Below, piece by piece: positions 1 to 9,524 of a DNA stretch of 64,000 nt (the stretch's first letter is position 1; every line of letters starts with the position of its first letter). Under the pieces are notes generated by a model. The model saw only the letters and a program-made list of their open reading frames with translations, ran no database searches and was not told the origin of the DNA. The DNA lies in NCBI RefSeq assembly GCF_004345645.1, contig NZ_SLWS01000002.1, positions 744,001 through 808,000 of the forward strand, read 5' to 3'. Source of the DNA: Actinocrispum wychmicini. GTDB taxonomy: Bacteria > Actinomycetota > Actinomycetes > Mycobacteriales > Pseudonocardiaceae. A program made the translations under genes and the position numbers.

Positions 1-296
1 CATTGGGCGTCTCGGCGACCAGCCTGCTCGGGCTGGCGTTGCAGCGTGCACGAATCGACTTGTACACCAACGACTTCCAGGTGGACCTGCACGCGGTCGC
101 GCGGAACGAGGAGACGGACCTGGACCTGTTGCGCACCTGGGCGCGCAACCGGCTCGCACTGGAACCAGAGGGATCAGGAGTCGCCCGTCTGGAACGGACA
201 CTCGTGGAGCAGTGGGCCATCATGCTAGGGATGAGCTGGTCCGAGTTCGTGCGTTGTCTCTTGGCATTCACGCCCGGCGCCGCCCCACAGTGGTGA
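1..296 (+). CDS. XRE-type regulator, C-terminal part only (5' end outside window)
   Basis: The reading frame is open from the left edge and stops at 294-296, so only the last ~98 residues are seen. I identify it by comparison with the XRE protein at 25302-25838. Both share a tail in which an R-[IV]-x-L segment is followed by a short acidic stretch, then L-x-x-L-R-x-W-A-R-x-R-L and a C-terminal helix pair ending around E-[LF]-[IV]-x-x-L-L. In the complete paralogue this tail follows an N-terminal helix-turn-helix that would lie outside the window here. Any TTG or GTG inside the visible part is probably internal. The function of the tail is unknown; a ligand- or partner-binding role is a guess. 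It is convergent with the peptide gene at 315-503. Confidence 0.6.
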   Translation, partial: LGVSATSLLGLALQRARIDLYTNDFQVDLHAVARNEETDLDLLRTWARNRLALEPEGSGVARLERTLVEQWAIMLGMSWSEFVRCLLAFTPGAAPQW

Positions 297-314
297 GACA
301 GCGCCGGCCCAGGC

Positions 315-503
315 TCAGGCGTCCGCGAAGTAGTAGGGCCACCAGTCAGTATGCGCGCCTAAGTCCGGCGCGCCGAGGGTGGTCGTGGTGCTCGTGAGCG
401 CCTCCGGGGTCACCTCTCTGCTGTCGACAGGCGCGGTAGCCAGACAAGCCAGGACAAGCCAAGCAGCAGCTGTAGCGGCAGCTGCTTTGAGACGTTTGGT
501 CAA
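315..503 (-). CDS. Small exported peptide (62 aa), uncharacterised
   Basis: The TTG start at 503 is preceded by GGAGGG six bases upstream, which decides the start over longer options. The 62-residue product begins MTKRLKAAAA, continues with a hydrophobic stretch to about residue 24 (ATAAAWLVLACLATAP) and looks like a Sec signal peptide with an A-x-A/P-type cleavage region. The mature remainder is about 37 residues, Ser/Thr-rich in the middle (TSTTTT) and ends in an aromatic cluster, DWWPYYFADA. There is no lipobox of the usual L-x-G-C form, although a Cys sits at residue 20. It lies 167 bases downstream of a SARP-NB-ARC-TPR gene on the same strand. I do not recognise a family. An exported signalling peptide is an inference from size, signal sequence and the TPR neighbour. 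Confidence 0.6.
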   Translation of the reverse strand: MTKRLKAAAATAAAWLVLACLATAPVDSREVTPEALTSTTTTLGAPDLGAHTDWWPYYFADA

Positions 504-670
504 CGCGAGCCCTCCCGGCGAACACAGTCGCCAAGAATCGAGAAATCCACAACGGTCAGACCAGGAATCTGGTCTCTGTGGGTCCAGATCATCTCGTGCT
601 GACCGGCGTGGCGTCAACCGCCCGCTAGCACTTCCTGTCCATGGAGAAGAAGTGCTCGATCTTGTCGCGG

Positions 671-3600
671 TCAGTGGTCCGCTATGTCCGAAGTCGTACC
701 AAGATCAGGCAACGCCGGCTTGGACACCAGGGACGATGTTCGGGCATAAGGGACTTTCGTCTGACCTTCCTGAATCCTCCGCAGGTTGGCCCTGATCTCC
801 GCGGCTCGGACAGCCGGACCGACCGCCGCATAGATCTCCGCGGCACGTTGCCACGCGGTCGCGGCGTCATACAGCTCGCCGCATGTGTAGTACAACTGGC
901 CGAGTACATCCCACGACTGAGCCTCGGCCGTGAGGTTCCGGGTCTGCTGACTGATCTCGATCGCCCGCCGGGCATGCTCGTAGGCGTCGTCGGTCTCGGC
1001 GAGGTGGGCGGTGATCTCAGCCAGCGCCAGCCGGACCCGGATGCTGATCGCGAAGTCGGGGAAGGGGGCGCCGCTGATCACATCGAGCGCCTGTCGGCTG
1101 TACGCGACCGCGCTCGCGTAGTCGTCACGGTCGCGGTAGACCGAGCCGATCTCCAGCAGCGCGGTGGCCTGGACCGACCTCTCGTCGATCCGCTGGGCGT
1201 GAAACTGCGCCTGGTGCAGGTGCACAAGCGCTTCATCGTGTTGATCCAGACCAATTAGGGCTTCACCGAGCAGACAGTGGGCCCACGCGAGGCCTTCCTG
1301 ATCCGAGGCTTGCTGGTTGACACGCAGGCAGCGGTCGAAAAGCGCTGCGGCAGCGGCAAAGTCGCCTCGACGCATCGTCAGCCTGCCCAGCAACGTCAGC
1401 GTGGATCCCTGGCCCCGGAGGTGGTGCGTCTCCTCCGCGAACCGCAGCGCGGCGAGCAGAGCGCGTTCGGCCTCGACGAGCTCACCGCGGACCGTCAGCA
1501 CCATTCCGAGCCCTGCCAGCGACGACGCCTCGGCCTCACGCTCACCCGCCGCTGCGGCGGATGACACCGCCAGTGCCCTGACCTGTTGGCTGTCAGCGTA
1601 TGAGCCCTTGCGGTCGAAGACAGTCGCGATCATGTCGGCGAGCCGCCACGCGTGGGCGTGCAGCCCCCGGTCAGCGGCGTACTTCACCACGGCGACAGCA
1701 GTCATTCGTTCTTGATCGAACCACGCCTTCGCATGCTCGGCATCCGCGAAAGTCAAGCCAGGCACTGGACTCTCCATCGACAGTCCAGGCGCGGTCGGTT
1801 GTCCCGGATAGAGGGTCTTGTGCGCCGCCGTCGCCGTGGCCAGGTAGTGGCTCACGATCCGCAAGTCGGCCGCGCGCCGCTGCTCCGCTGGTTCGTCCTG
1901 CTCCGCGCAGGTGAGGGAGAACTCACGAATCAGATCATGGAACTGAAAGCGATCAAAGGCGTGCGGCGACTCGAGAAGGTGGGCGCCAACCAAGATCCGA
2001 AGGCTTCGTCTGGTTTCCATGGGGGTTCGGTCGTCGTATACCCGCGCTGTCTCCGTACTCATGTCAGTTCCCGGATGCAGACCCAGGAGGCGGAACAGAC
2101 GGCGCTCGGGAGCGGCCAGCGCTTGGTAGGACCACATGAAGAACGCGGTAGCGGTGTGCAGTTCGTCTTCGTCCTGACCGATTTCGGTGATCAGGTCACG
2201 GATCGTCAGGTTTCGGACGAAGGTCGACAGCTGGGCCGACCGCCGGTCGCCGACATGGTCGGTGAGGATGGTGATGATCAAGGGGAGGCCGTGACACAGG
2301 TCCGCCAGATGGGCTTGGACATCGGGGGCGAGTTCGTGGCGTAGGTCAAGGCGGGCGGAGAGAAGTTCGATCCCTTCGACCGGGGTCATCGGATCGACTC
2401 GGATCCGACGGGCACCGGTGGCCGTACTGAGCGCGGTCAGACGCTGTCGGCTGGTCACGACGACAAGGCAATTGGTGAGCAGCGGTATCAGCCGCTGGAC
2501 ATGATCGGTGCTGCGAGCATTGTCCAGAATCACCAGAGCTCGCCGCTCGGCAAACAGCTGGCTGAGCAGCAGCTCCTTGGAGCGCGGAGAGTAACCACTG
2601 TCGGGTGGATATCCCAGAGCGAGAAGGAAGTCGTCCACAACGGTTGACTGCGGAATTTTCTGATGCGGGGAGAAGCCGTTCAAGTTGACATAGAGATCCC
2701 CACCGGGGAAGTGTTTCCTGACGCGATGCCCCCAGTGCACGACGAGGGCCGTCTTTCCGACCCCGGCCATACCGTCCACAATCACTATGCCGCTCGGTCC
2801 AGCCTCCTTGTCCGCGGTCACAGTGGCCACATCGAGTGCGTCGATCAGGGCACGCCGGCCGACGAACTTCGGCACATCATGCGGAAGTTGACGAGGCACC
2901 AGAAGGGGGGCGGCCGGCAGAGTCTGATCGTTTTCCGCGGTCTGGCTCACGAGCCGGTCGTGATGTCTCCGCAGGTGCTCCATCGCCTGATCGTCGGCAT
3001 CCCGACGGAACCGCTGCCGCATGTTGATGTAATACGCGTTGAGCTCCAGTGAGCGGGACAGACCGTGCAGGGTGGAAAGCCGCAACTTAACCAGGTTGAC
3101 ATCGTCCGGGTAGTCGATCTGGAGTTCGTTGAGCTGCACCAGCGCGTCCTCGAACTGGCCGGCCGCGATCAGGGCCGCCAACAACGTCGTGTTCGCCGGG
3201 AGCCATTCGTCCTGGATGACCCGGGTGCGCCAGGCCTCGGCCGGCTCGCTGGAGATGTCGTCCAACGGTCGCCCTCGCCACAGCGCCAGCGCCTGTCTGG
3301 CACAGTCCCGGGCCCGGACTGCTTCATTCTGGTGGCTGAACTCCCTGGCCTGGGCGATGAGTGCGCGGAACTGATGGTAGTCGATCAGGGATTTGTCCAC
3401 CTCAAGGAGGTAGCCGCCATTGGCCGCGGACAACAGCGGTCGCGGCGACAAGCGATCGAGTGACCTACGCAAGCGGGTCGCGTACGTGTGCAGAGTGGAA
3501 ACCGGATCTTGCGGGCCGCGTCTTTCTCCGGACCAGACCCACTCCAGCAAGGTGGCGATCGGAACGGTTCGGTTGGGATACAGCAGCAGGGTCGCCAAAA

Positions 3601-3700
3601 TGGCGTGCTCACGCGGCCGTCCCCACTTTTCCTGAAGTTCACCGCCGATGCGGAGTGCGACGCGTCCCAAGATTCCGAATGTGATCTCCACCAGCTCCAC
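671..3700 (-). CDS. SARP (AfsR-type) transcriptional regulator with NB-ARC and TPR domains
   Basis: This 1009-residue protein has the AfsR layout. A winged-helix DNA-binding domain (about residues 5-95, ending G-G-Y-L-L) is followed by a bacterial transcriptional activation domain (about 100-250). An NB-ARC NTPase follows, with P-loop GMAGVGKT at 310-317 and a Walker-B-like LVILDNA near 390, and then C-terminal TPR repeats from about 640. SARPs bind direct repeats near -35 elements and activate specialised-metabolism genes; the STAND/TPR part presumably gates activity by ATP state and a ligand. The GTG start at 3700 has no clear ribosome site; a GTG three codons later (3691) has a GGAG close by and is an alternative. 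It is divergent from the GT-B-like gene at 4030, and a small exported peptide gene follows it. Target genes are unknown. Confidence 0.88.
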   Translation of the reverse strand: MELVEITFGILGRVALRIGGELQEKWGRPREHAILATLLLYPNRTVPIATLLEWVWSGERRGPQDPVSTLHTYATRLRRSLDRLSPRPLLSAANGGYLLEVDKSLIDYHQFRALIAQAREFSHQNEAVRARDCARQALALWRGRPLDDISSEPAEAWRTRVIQDEWLPANTTLLAALIAAGQFEDALVQLNELQIDYPDDVNLVKLRLSTLHGLSRSLELNAYYINMRQRFRRDADDQAMEHLRRHHDRLVSQTAENDQTLPAAPLLVPRQLPHDVPKFVGRRALIDALDVATVTADKEAGPSGIVIVDGMAGVGKTALVVHWGHRVRKHFPGGDLYVNLNGFSPHQKIPQSTVVDDFLLALGYPPDSGYSPRSKELLLSQLFAERRALVILDNARSTDHVQRLIPLLTNCLVVVTSRQRLTALSTATGARRIRVDPMTPVEGIELLSARLDLRHELAPDVQAHLADLCHGLPLIITILTDHVGDRRSAQLSTFVRNLTIRDLITEIGQDEDELHTATAFFMWSYQALAAPERRLFRLLGLHPGTDMSTETARVYDDRTPMETRRSLRILVGAHLLESPHAFDRFQFHDLIREFSLTCAEQDEPAEQRRAADLRIVSHYLATATAAHKTLYPGQPTAPGLSMESPVPGLTFADAEHAKAWFDQERMTAVAVVKYAADRGLHAHAWRLADMIATVFDRKGSYADSQQVRALAVSSAAAAGEREAEASSLAGLGMVLTVRGELVEAERALLAALRFAEETHHLRGQGSTLTLLGRLTMRRGDFAAAAALFDRCLRVNQQASDQEGLAWAHCLLGEALIGLDQHDEALVHLHQAQFHAQRIDERSVQATALLEIGSVYRDRDDYASAVAYSRQALDVISGAPFPDFAISIRVRLALAEITAHLAETDDAYEHARRAIEISQQTRNLTAEAQSWDVLGQLYYTCGELYDAATAWQRAAEIYAAVGPAVRAAEIRANLRRIQEGQTKVPYARTSSLVSKPALPDLGTTSDIADH

Positions 3701-4029
3701 CCCGTTGCTGGGTATCCACGTCCATGCAGTGTGCTCCGGGATTCTTGATCAATCCAGGGGCCGCCGCCCCGCCGAGACGGCCTCGTGACCTCTCATCGCA
3801 CGATCAGCGCAACTGTCCTGGCGATTGTTGGTCCGTTGAAAGTCTGGTGACAGCCGACAACCCCATTATTGACCTCGGTGTCGTCCACATCCGAGTTGTG
3901 CACCGCGGAATCGTTCCGGTGTCCGCACCTTGTCCAGTTTTTCGACAGCACGCTGTCCAGATGGCGAATCGACACTGGGCCGGCCGGCCGAGTGGAGAGA
4001 GTCTCCCGCCGGGCCGGCGGGGGTGCGCA
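3701..4029. promoter_or_regulatory. Divergent intergenic region with GC-rich hairpins
   Basis: These 329 bases separate the SARP gene from the GT-B-like gene and must carry both promoters if the starts are right. The + frame stays open from 3724, but its residues look noncoding and no family feature appears before about 4100. A perfect GGCCGGCCGGCC palindrome sits at 3978-3989. A CCCGCCG/CGGCGGG hairpin with a 3-base loop lies at 4005-4021, ending 8 bases before the ATG at 4030, so it could mask the G-rich ribosome site. I could not place a convincing -35/-10 pair. Confidence 0.4.
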
Positions 4030-5244
4030 ATGCATGAGATGTGGGTGAAGGGCCCGTTCGGCGTCGACGCGGTGAACCGGCTGACTCGTGGCGGATGCCG
4101 CATGGTGCTGGTCATGATCCCGTCGATGACCGCGGGCACCCGCCTGATGGACCTGGTTCCGCTGCTGGCAGCGGATCACCGCGTCCAGACGGTGTTCACG
4201 GTTCCGCACGCCGGTGAGACATGGCACGGCGCAGCCGAGTTCCTCGATCACCACGGCTGCCTGACCGTTCCCTGGCACCAGGCGCGGCAGCACACATGGG
4301 ATCTGATCCTGACCGCCAGCCATCGTCAGATCGAGCAGGTGCGGGGCAGGATGTTGATCCTGCCGCACGGGGCGGGAAACCTGATGTCCCGCCGCTACAG
4401 CCGGAAGGCGGGTGTTCCGGCACGACCTTCCACCGGCCTGGACGCCGAACTGCTCACCTTCCGCGGTCGAGTCATCCCCACCGCGATCGCACTGACACAC
4501 GACACCGAACTCAAGGCGTTGCGGCGTTCCTGCCCGGCAGCCTTGCCCACTGCCGTCATCGCGGGCGACATCTGCCTGGACCGAATGGTCGCCAGCACAC
4601 CGTATCGCGAGCAGTACCGGGCGGCGCTGGGCGTCGGCGTCGGCGTCGGCGACACGCTCGTGACGGTCAGCTCGACGTGGTCGGCGACGTCGACCTTTGG
4701 CTGCCGTCCGGAGCTGTACTCCCGGCTTCTGGACGAGAGCCGCGGCGCCCGGGTCAAAGTCGCCGCGGTGCTACACCCGCTGATCTGGGCCGTGCACGGC
4801 ACATACCAGGTCCGCCTTTGGCTGGCGGACGCCATCCGCCGCGGACTGATGGTGATCCCGCCGCACGACGGCTGGCAGGCGACCATGATCGCCGCGGATC
4901 ACGTGATCGGCGATCACGGCTCCACGACAAGCTACGCCGCCGCGATCGGGCGGCCGGTCCACCTGGCCGCCTTCCCCGACCACAACATCCGGAGCGGGAG
5001 CATCGCCGCGGCAACGGCCTCGGTCGCGCTGCGGCTGAGGCACGACCGGTCGATAATTCCCCAACTGGAGTCGGCAGCACCCCCGCCGGCGAAAGTCGAC
5101 AGAGTGTCCAACGTGATGACCTCACGTCCCGGGCAGGCCGCAAAGACCTTGCGTACCACCATGTACCGGCTGCTCGATATGACCGAGCCAGTTTGGCCGC
5201 CGCCGATGTCCGCAGTCGCGACACCTCGGCCGTTGTGGCGTTGA
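4030..5244 (+). CDS. GT-B-like conserved protein, resembling CDP-glycerol glycerophosphotransferases
   Basis: About 404 residues from the ATG at 4030 (G-rich ribosome site ~8 bases upstream); MWVKG at 4039 and MVLVMIP at 4102 are alternative starts, and the recognisable fold begins at the latter. MVLVMIPSMTAGTRLMDLVP followed by an HxxGxxxHG-type stretch and LILPHGAGN suggests the N-terminal Rossmann half. The C-terminal half carries AADHVIGDHGSTTSYAAA and GRPVHLAAF, resembling the nucleotide-binding end of TagF/CDP-glycerol glycerophosphotransferase-like GT-B proteins. Similar actinobacterial proteins are, as I recall, sometimes mislabelled as translation initiation factor. The acceptor and donor are unknown. 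It is followed by a small gene 9 bases later, and the two are probably co-transcribed. Confidence 0.65.
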   Translation: MHEMWVKGPFGVDAVNRLTRGGCRMVLVMIPSMTAGTRLMDLVPLLAADHRVQTVFTVPHAGETWHGAAEFLDHHGCLTVPWHQARQHTWDLILTASHRQIEQVRGRMLILPHGAGNLMSRRYSRKAGVPARPSTGLDAELLTFRGRVIPTAIALTHDTELKALRRSCPAALPTAVIAGDICLDRMVASTPYREQYRAALGVGVGVGDTLVTVSSTWSATSTFGCRPELYSRLLDESRGARVKVAAVLHPLIWAVHGTYQVRLWLADAIRRGLMVIPPHDGWQATMIAADHVIGDHGSTTSYAAAIGRPVHLAAFPDHNIRSGSIAAATASVALRLRHDRSIIPQLESAAPPPAKVDRVSNVMTSRPGQAAKTLRTTMYRLLDMTEPVWPPPMSAVATPRPLWR

Positions 5245-5253
5245 GAGGCGATC

Positions 5254-5766
5254 ATGGAGCTCTTCGATGGTTTGGCTGTCACCGTGGACATCACGCCGCT
5301 CGCCATGGGCGCCAGTCACATCAACTGGTCGCTGTGCGGTCAGGTGCAGGGACTGGGTGACGGAATGTTCGTCAACGCGAGCCGCGCGAATCACCGGTGG
5401 GTTGTGGTCGCTGACGCGATCGCGTGTCCGCACACCCCTTCGGGTACGCCAGCCACTGAAGCGATACGCCCATTGCTGGCGCATGACGCGCTTGTCGCCG
5501 TCATGGCCGTTGCCCGACGTCGTTGGCTCGTGCGATGCCGTGCCGGCGAGGAGCTCGTCGTCACCGTGCCGCCGTCAGGTCGCGGTCTCCGGCTGGCGTG
5601 GATGGCGGCGCTGTACGGCTGGCTGTCCTGTGGCCAACCGCTTGCCGGCTGGCCCGCCGAGGTCAATGCTGGTCCGGCTCGGCCTGTTCCGCCAGCCGGG
5701 CACGCATCGCCTCCGCGGCTGGATCCCCGACAGACGCGTACAGGTCGGCGGCTTCCTGATAACTGA
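5254..5766 (+). CDS. Uncharacterised 170-aa protein, partner of the GT-B-like gene
   Basis: The ATG at 5254 is preceded by GAGAGG and lies 9 bases after the previous stop, so translation of the two genes is probably coupled. The product begins MELFDGLAVTVDITPLAMGA and contains repeated Val/Ala-rich strands (WVVVADAIA, AVARRRWLVRCRAGEELVV) with a C-terminal Pro/Arg-rich tail. I recognise no domain. The last ~104 bases overlap the convergent NB-ARC-TPR gene, so the tail may be non-essential or the real stop may lie earlier after a sequencing difference. A working guess is an accessory subunit for the upstream protein. Confidence 0.55.
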   Translation: MELFDGLAVTVDITPLAMGASHINWSLCGQVQGLGDGMFVNASRANHRWVVVADAIACPHTPSGTPATEAIRPLLAHDALVAVMAVARRRWLVRCRAGEELVVTVPPSGRGLRLAWMAALYGWLSCGQPLAGWPAEVNAGPARPVPPAGHASPPRLDPRQTRTGRRLPDN

Positions 5767-7792
5767 CCCGCGCGGCTTCGTGCTTTCCTTGTCGTCGCGC
5801 GACCTCACCAAGCCTGGACAGGACTTCAGCCTGATAGTACGGCGAACCGAGCTGACGCACGAGCTCCAGCGCGTGCTGCAACTGGAGTTCCGCACGCTCC
5901 AACTGGTCCGTGCGCATGCACGACTCGGCGAGGAACAGCAACGTTCGGGCGTATTGCGTGTCGTCGCCGAGAGCCTGCATCGCTTCGGCGGCCGCCGCAA
6001 GTTCAACCGTTGCCTCGTCATGTAATCCCTGCGCCGCAAGGACCTGCCCGATCCGCCGGCGGCACAACGCCACGCCACGCGACTGACCGATTTCCTGCTG
6101 GACGTCGCGGGCCTGGCGGTAGTACCCCAGTGCTGCCGGCAGGTCTCCGCTGTCCCGTGCGGCACGACCCAACTGGGACAGCGCCGTGGCTTTGGCCTGA
6201 ACGTCCTGAACCTCGTCGGCGAGCCGCAACGCCACGGTGTTCTGGACAACGGACTCGTCGTAGCGACGTAACTTCGCGAAGGCGAAGCCGAGCTGTGATC
6301 GCAGGCGCGCTTCGGCTCGCCGATCCCCGCACCGTCCGGTGGCCGTGATCCCCAACTGATGCATCCGGATCCAGTCACCGTAGTGACGCGTGTGCAGGAA
6401 GAAACCCCACAATGCCTCGCATAGCTGCCAGACGAGCTCGTCCCATTGTTTCTCGGCCGCGACGTCCACCGCCGAGCCGAGATGAACCCGGTGGGACTCC
6501 AGCCAGGACAACGCCCCCGGCACGTCGGCGAACCGCGGGCCGCGTGGCTCGGCTTCGGGATAGCGCGGTCCCAACCGTGGCCGCAGCGGATGAACGAGCA
6601 GGTCGGCGGCAACGGACTGATCGAGATACCACTCGATCATCCGCCGTAGGGCTGACTCTCGGGCTTCCGAGGTGTCCGCGTCCTCCGCACGTTGCCGCGC
6701 GTACAGGCGCAGCAGGTCGTGGTACCGGAACTGCTCGTCGTCGACTTCGAGCAGAAAGCTGGCCTCCAGCAGGCCATCCAGTACTTCCTCGGTGCGTTCG
6801 ACCGGCCAGTCCAGCGCGGCAGCGGCCACGCTGGCGCCGAAGTCGGGGCCAGGATGCAAGGAACACAACCGGTACAGACGCGCCGCATCAGGACTCTGCT
6901 CCGAGTACGACACGTCGAAGACCGCCTTCACTGACATGTCCGCACCCAACGAAAGGTCAGCGAGCCTGCGCTGTTCCATCCGCAAGTTCTCGACCTCGCG
7001 GACGATACCGCGACGCCGCCTCGTAGCCAGCCGCGCCCCGACGATCACCAAAGCCAGCGGAAGGCCGCCGCACAGCGCGGCGAGTTCACGCGCGGCGTCC
7101 GGTTCGGCTCGAACACGTTCCGCGCCAAGGATGTTCTCAAGTGCCTCGACTGAACCCGCTGGGTCCAGCGGACCCACTTCCACCCAGTGAGCACCGTCAA
7201 TCGCCAGTCCGGACAGGCGGAACCGACTGGTCACCACAACCACGCTGCGGTCGCCCGCCGGCAACAGGGGCCGCACCTGGGCCGCGGAAACGGCGTTGTC
7301 AAGCAGAATCGCCAGCCGTCGGCCGGCAGTGACTGTCCTGTACATGGCAGCCCGTTGGCCAGTCTCGACAGGAACACGCTTGGCGGGAACACCCAGGGAG
7401 AGCAGAAACCATTCAAGCGCTTCGGCCGGCAGTACCGGATCGGCGGAGCCCTGTCCCAGATCAACGAACAGCTGTCCGTCCGGAAAGTCCGCACTCAGTT
7501 CGGGCAGCCACCGCAACGCGAGTGCGGTCTTCCCGACTCCCGCCGTTCCGCTCAACACGACTGTGTGGGGTCCTTCGTGGCGACCGGCCAGCCACCGGTT
7601 CAGTCTGCCGAGGTCGCCGGCCCGGCCGGCGAACGACCGAGGTGGCGGCGGAATCTGGGCTGGAACAGGCGTCCGGTCGCCGCGGTGGAAATGGATGTCC
7701 CCGATCGTGTGTGCTTGCACGACGGGGCCGGAGACGCTGCCGTGCATGTCGTTGCGTGCCGGTGGCGGTCTGGCGTCTTCATGTTCGGTCAC
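5663..7792 (-). CDS. STAND NTPase (NB-ARC) with C-terminal TPRs and N-terminal amyloid-like motif
   Basis: This 709-residue protein has no DNA-binding domain. Residues 17-37 read as a glycine/valine-rich motif (G-S-V-S-G-P-V-V-Q-A, then I-G-D-I-H-F-H), resembling RHIM/PP-like bacterial amyloid signalling sequences reported at the N-termini of bacterial NLR-like proteins. The NB-ARC domain follows: P-loop GTAGVGKT at about 82-89, LAILLDNA as Walker B and VVVVTSRFRL as the sensor strand. TPRs fill roughly residues 460-700. By analogy it is a sensor that oligomerises and recruits an effector through its N-terminal motif. It is divergent from the Uma2 gene and convergent with the 170-aa gene. No second protein with the same motif is visible in the window. 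Confidence 0.8.
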   Translation of the reverse strand: MTEHEDARPPPARNDMHGSVSGPVVQAHTIGDIHFHRGDRTPVPAQIPPPPRSFAGRAGDLGRLNRWLAGRHEGPHTVVLSGTAGVGKTALALRWLPELSADFPDGQLFVDLGQGSADPVLPAEALEWFLLSLGVPAKRVPVETGQRAAMYRTVTAGRRLAILLDNAVSAAQVRPLLPAGDRSVVVVTSRFRLSGLAIDGAHWVEVGPLDPAGSVEALENILGAERVRAEPDAARELAALCGGLPLALVIVGARLATRRRRGIVREVENLRMEQRRLADLSLGADMSVKAVFDVSYSEQSPDAARLYRLCSLHPGPDFGASVAAAALDWPVERTEEVLDGLLEASFLLEVDDEQFRYHDLLRLYARQRAEDADTSEARESALRRMIEWYLDQSVAADLLVHPLRPRLGPRYPEAEPRGPRFADVPGALSWLESHRVHLGSAVDVAAEKQWDELVWQLCEALWGFFLHTRHYGDWIRMHQLGITATGRCGDRRAEARLRSQLGFAFAKLRRYDESVVQNTVALRLADEVQDVQAKATALSQLGRAARDSGDLPAALGYYRQARDVQQEIGQSRGVALCRRRIGQVLAAQGLHDEATVELAAAAEAMQALGDDTQYARTLLFLAESCMRTDQLERAELQLQHALELVRQLGSPYYQAEVLSRLGEVARRQGKHEAARVSYQEAADLYASVGDPAAEAMRARLAEQAEPDQH

Positions 7793-7934
7793 AGCGGCCT
7801 CGCCCGTTCTCCCCAGACGGTCTCACCTCATGTATAGCCGCTCCTCGACATCGTGTCGAAAAGTCGCGAGAACCTCGTGAGTAAGCCATGGCCCCTGGTC
7901 GCGAGATCCGCGGCATGCCGTTACCGTTGACATC

Positions 7935-8519
7935 ATGACCGCTCTTCCGGACTGGATGCAGCCTCCCCGCGAGGAGGGATGGTTCGCGGACGACCTGGAC
8001 CACCTGCCTGAGGCACCTCGCCACACGGAACTGATCGACGGAGCACTCATCTTCATGATGTCCCCACAGCGGGAGTGGCATGCCATTGTGATCTACCGGC
8101 TCGCCTACGCCCTACAGGACCAAGCTCCGGACGGTTTCGTCGTCGCGCCGGAAATGACGATCCGGCTCGACAAGCGCAATCGCCCCGAGCCGGACATCGT
8201 GGTCGCGGCCAACGCTCCCGTCGAGGACCGCACCTGGTATGAGCCATCAAACGTCTCACTGGTGGTCGAGGTCGTTTCGCCCGAGTCCGACCATCGCGAC
8301 AGGATGGTCAAGCCGCGTAAGTACGCCGAGGCGGGAATCCCGCACTACTGGTTGATCGAAAACGAGGACGGCCAGCCGGTGGTGCATGTGTACGAGCTGG
8401 ATACCGTGACGGCGACCTACGTCCCGGCGGACATCGCCCGCGGAGTTCTGGAACGGCCGGTTCCGTTCCCGCTCGTCATAGACCTGGCCACTCTGGTCCG
8501 CGGCAAGAAGTCTCGCTAG
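7935..8519 (+). CDS. Uma2 family (DUF820) restriction-endonuclease-fold protein
   Basis: These 194 residues fit the usual length of Uma2-family proteins, which have a PD-(D/E)xK nuclease fold and unknown cellular role. Visible core elements are ELIDGALI, RPEPDIVV (the acidic PD element), SLVVEVVSPES (the E-x-x-[ST] element), the KxxxYAEAGIPHYW helix and a final FPLVIDLATL. The ATG at 7935 lacks a strong ribosome site. The gene is divergent from the STAND gene at 7792, with a CGACA/TGTCG hairpin in the gap, and is closed by a strong terminator. Members are often abundant in actinobacteria and cyanobacteria; a defence or transposon-related function is not shown here. Confidence 0.85.
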   Translation: MTALPDWMQPPREEGWFADDLDHLPEAPRHTELIDGALIFMMSPQREWHAIVIYRLAYALQDQAPDGFVVAPEMTIRLDKRNRPEPDIVVAANAPVEDRTWYEPSNVSLVVEVVSPESDHRDRMVKPRKYAEAGIPHYWLIENEDGQPVVHVYELDTVTATYVPADIARGVLERPVPFPLVIDLATLVRGKKSR

Positions 8520-8533
8520 GCGCTCGGCCTCGA

Positions 8534-8570
8534 GACACCGCTCGGGTCGGGGCTGGACCCGAGCGGTGTC
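8534..8570 (+). terminator. Intrinsic-type terminator hairpin after the Uma2 gene
   Basis: A perfect 15-bp inverted repeat (GACACCGCTCGGGTC and its complement) with a 7-base loop starts 14 bases after the Uma2 stop. No long U-tract follows, which is common in high-GC actinomycetes. It also lies downstream of the convergent protease gene and may serve both. Confidence 0.85.
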
Positions 8571-8616
8571 CCCTGTCCTCAACGACCGGGGGCCGGTGAG
8601 GGTTTGCGTGGTCCGG

Positions 8617-9408
<792 letters not shown>

Positions 9409-9524
9409 TCAGATCAGTCCTTCCAGGTTCACACGAGGCAGGGATGTGAACGCGGAATCGACTACACCAGAGCTGAATCGAAGCGGTCAACCCGACTTTC
9501 TTCGGTTTCTTCTCCCCTGGCGGG

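Noticed and set aside
1970-8534. CTCGAG sites at 1970-1975 and 8529-8534 as evidence of restriction-site avoidance or use
   Set aside because: A reliable count over the window could not be made by eye, so no claim on over- or under-representation is made.
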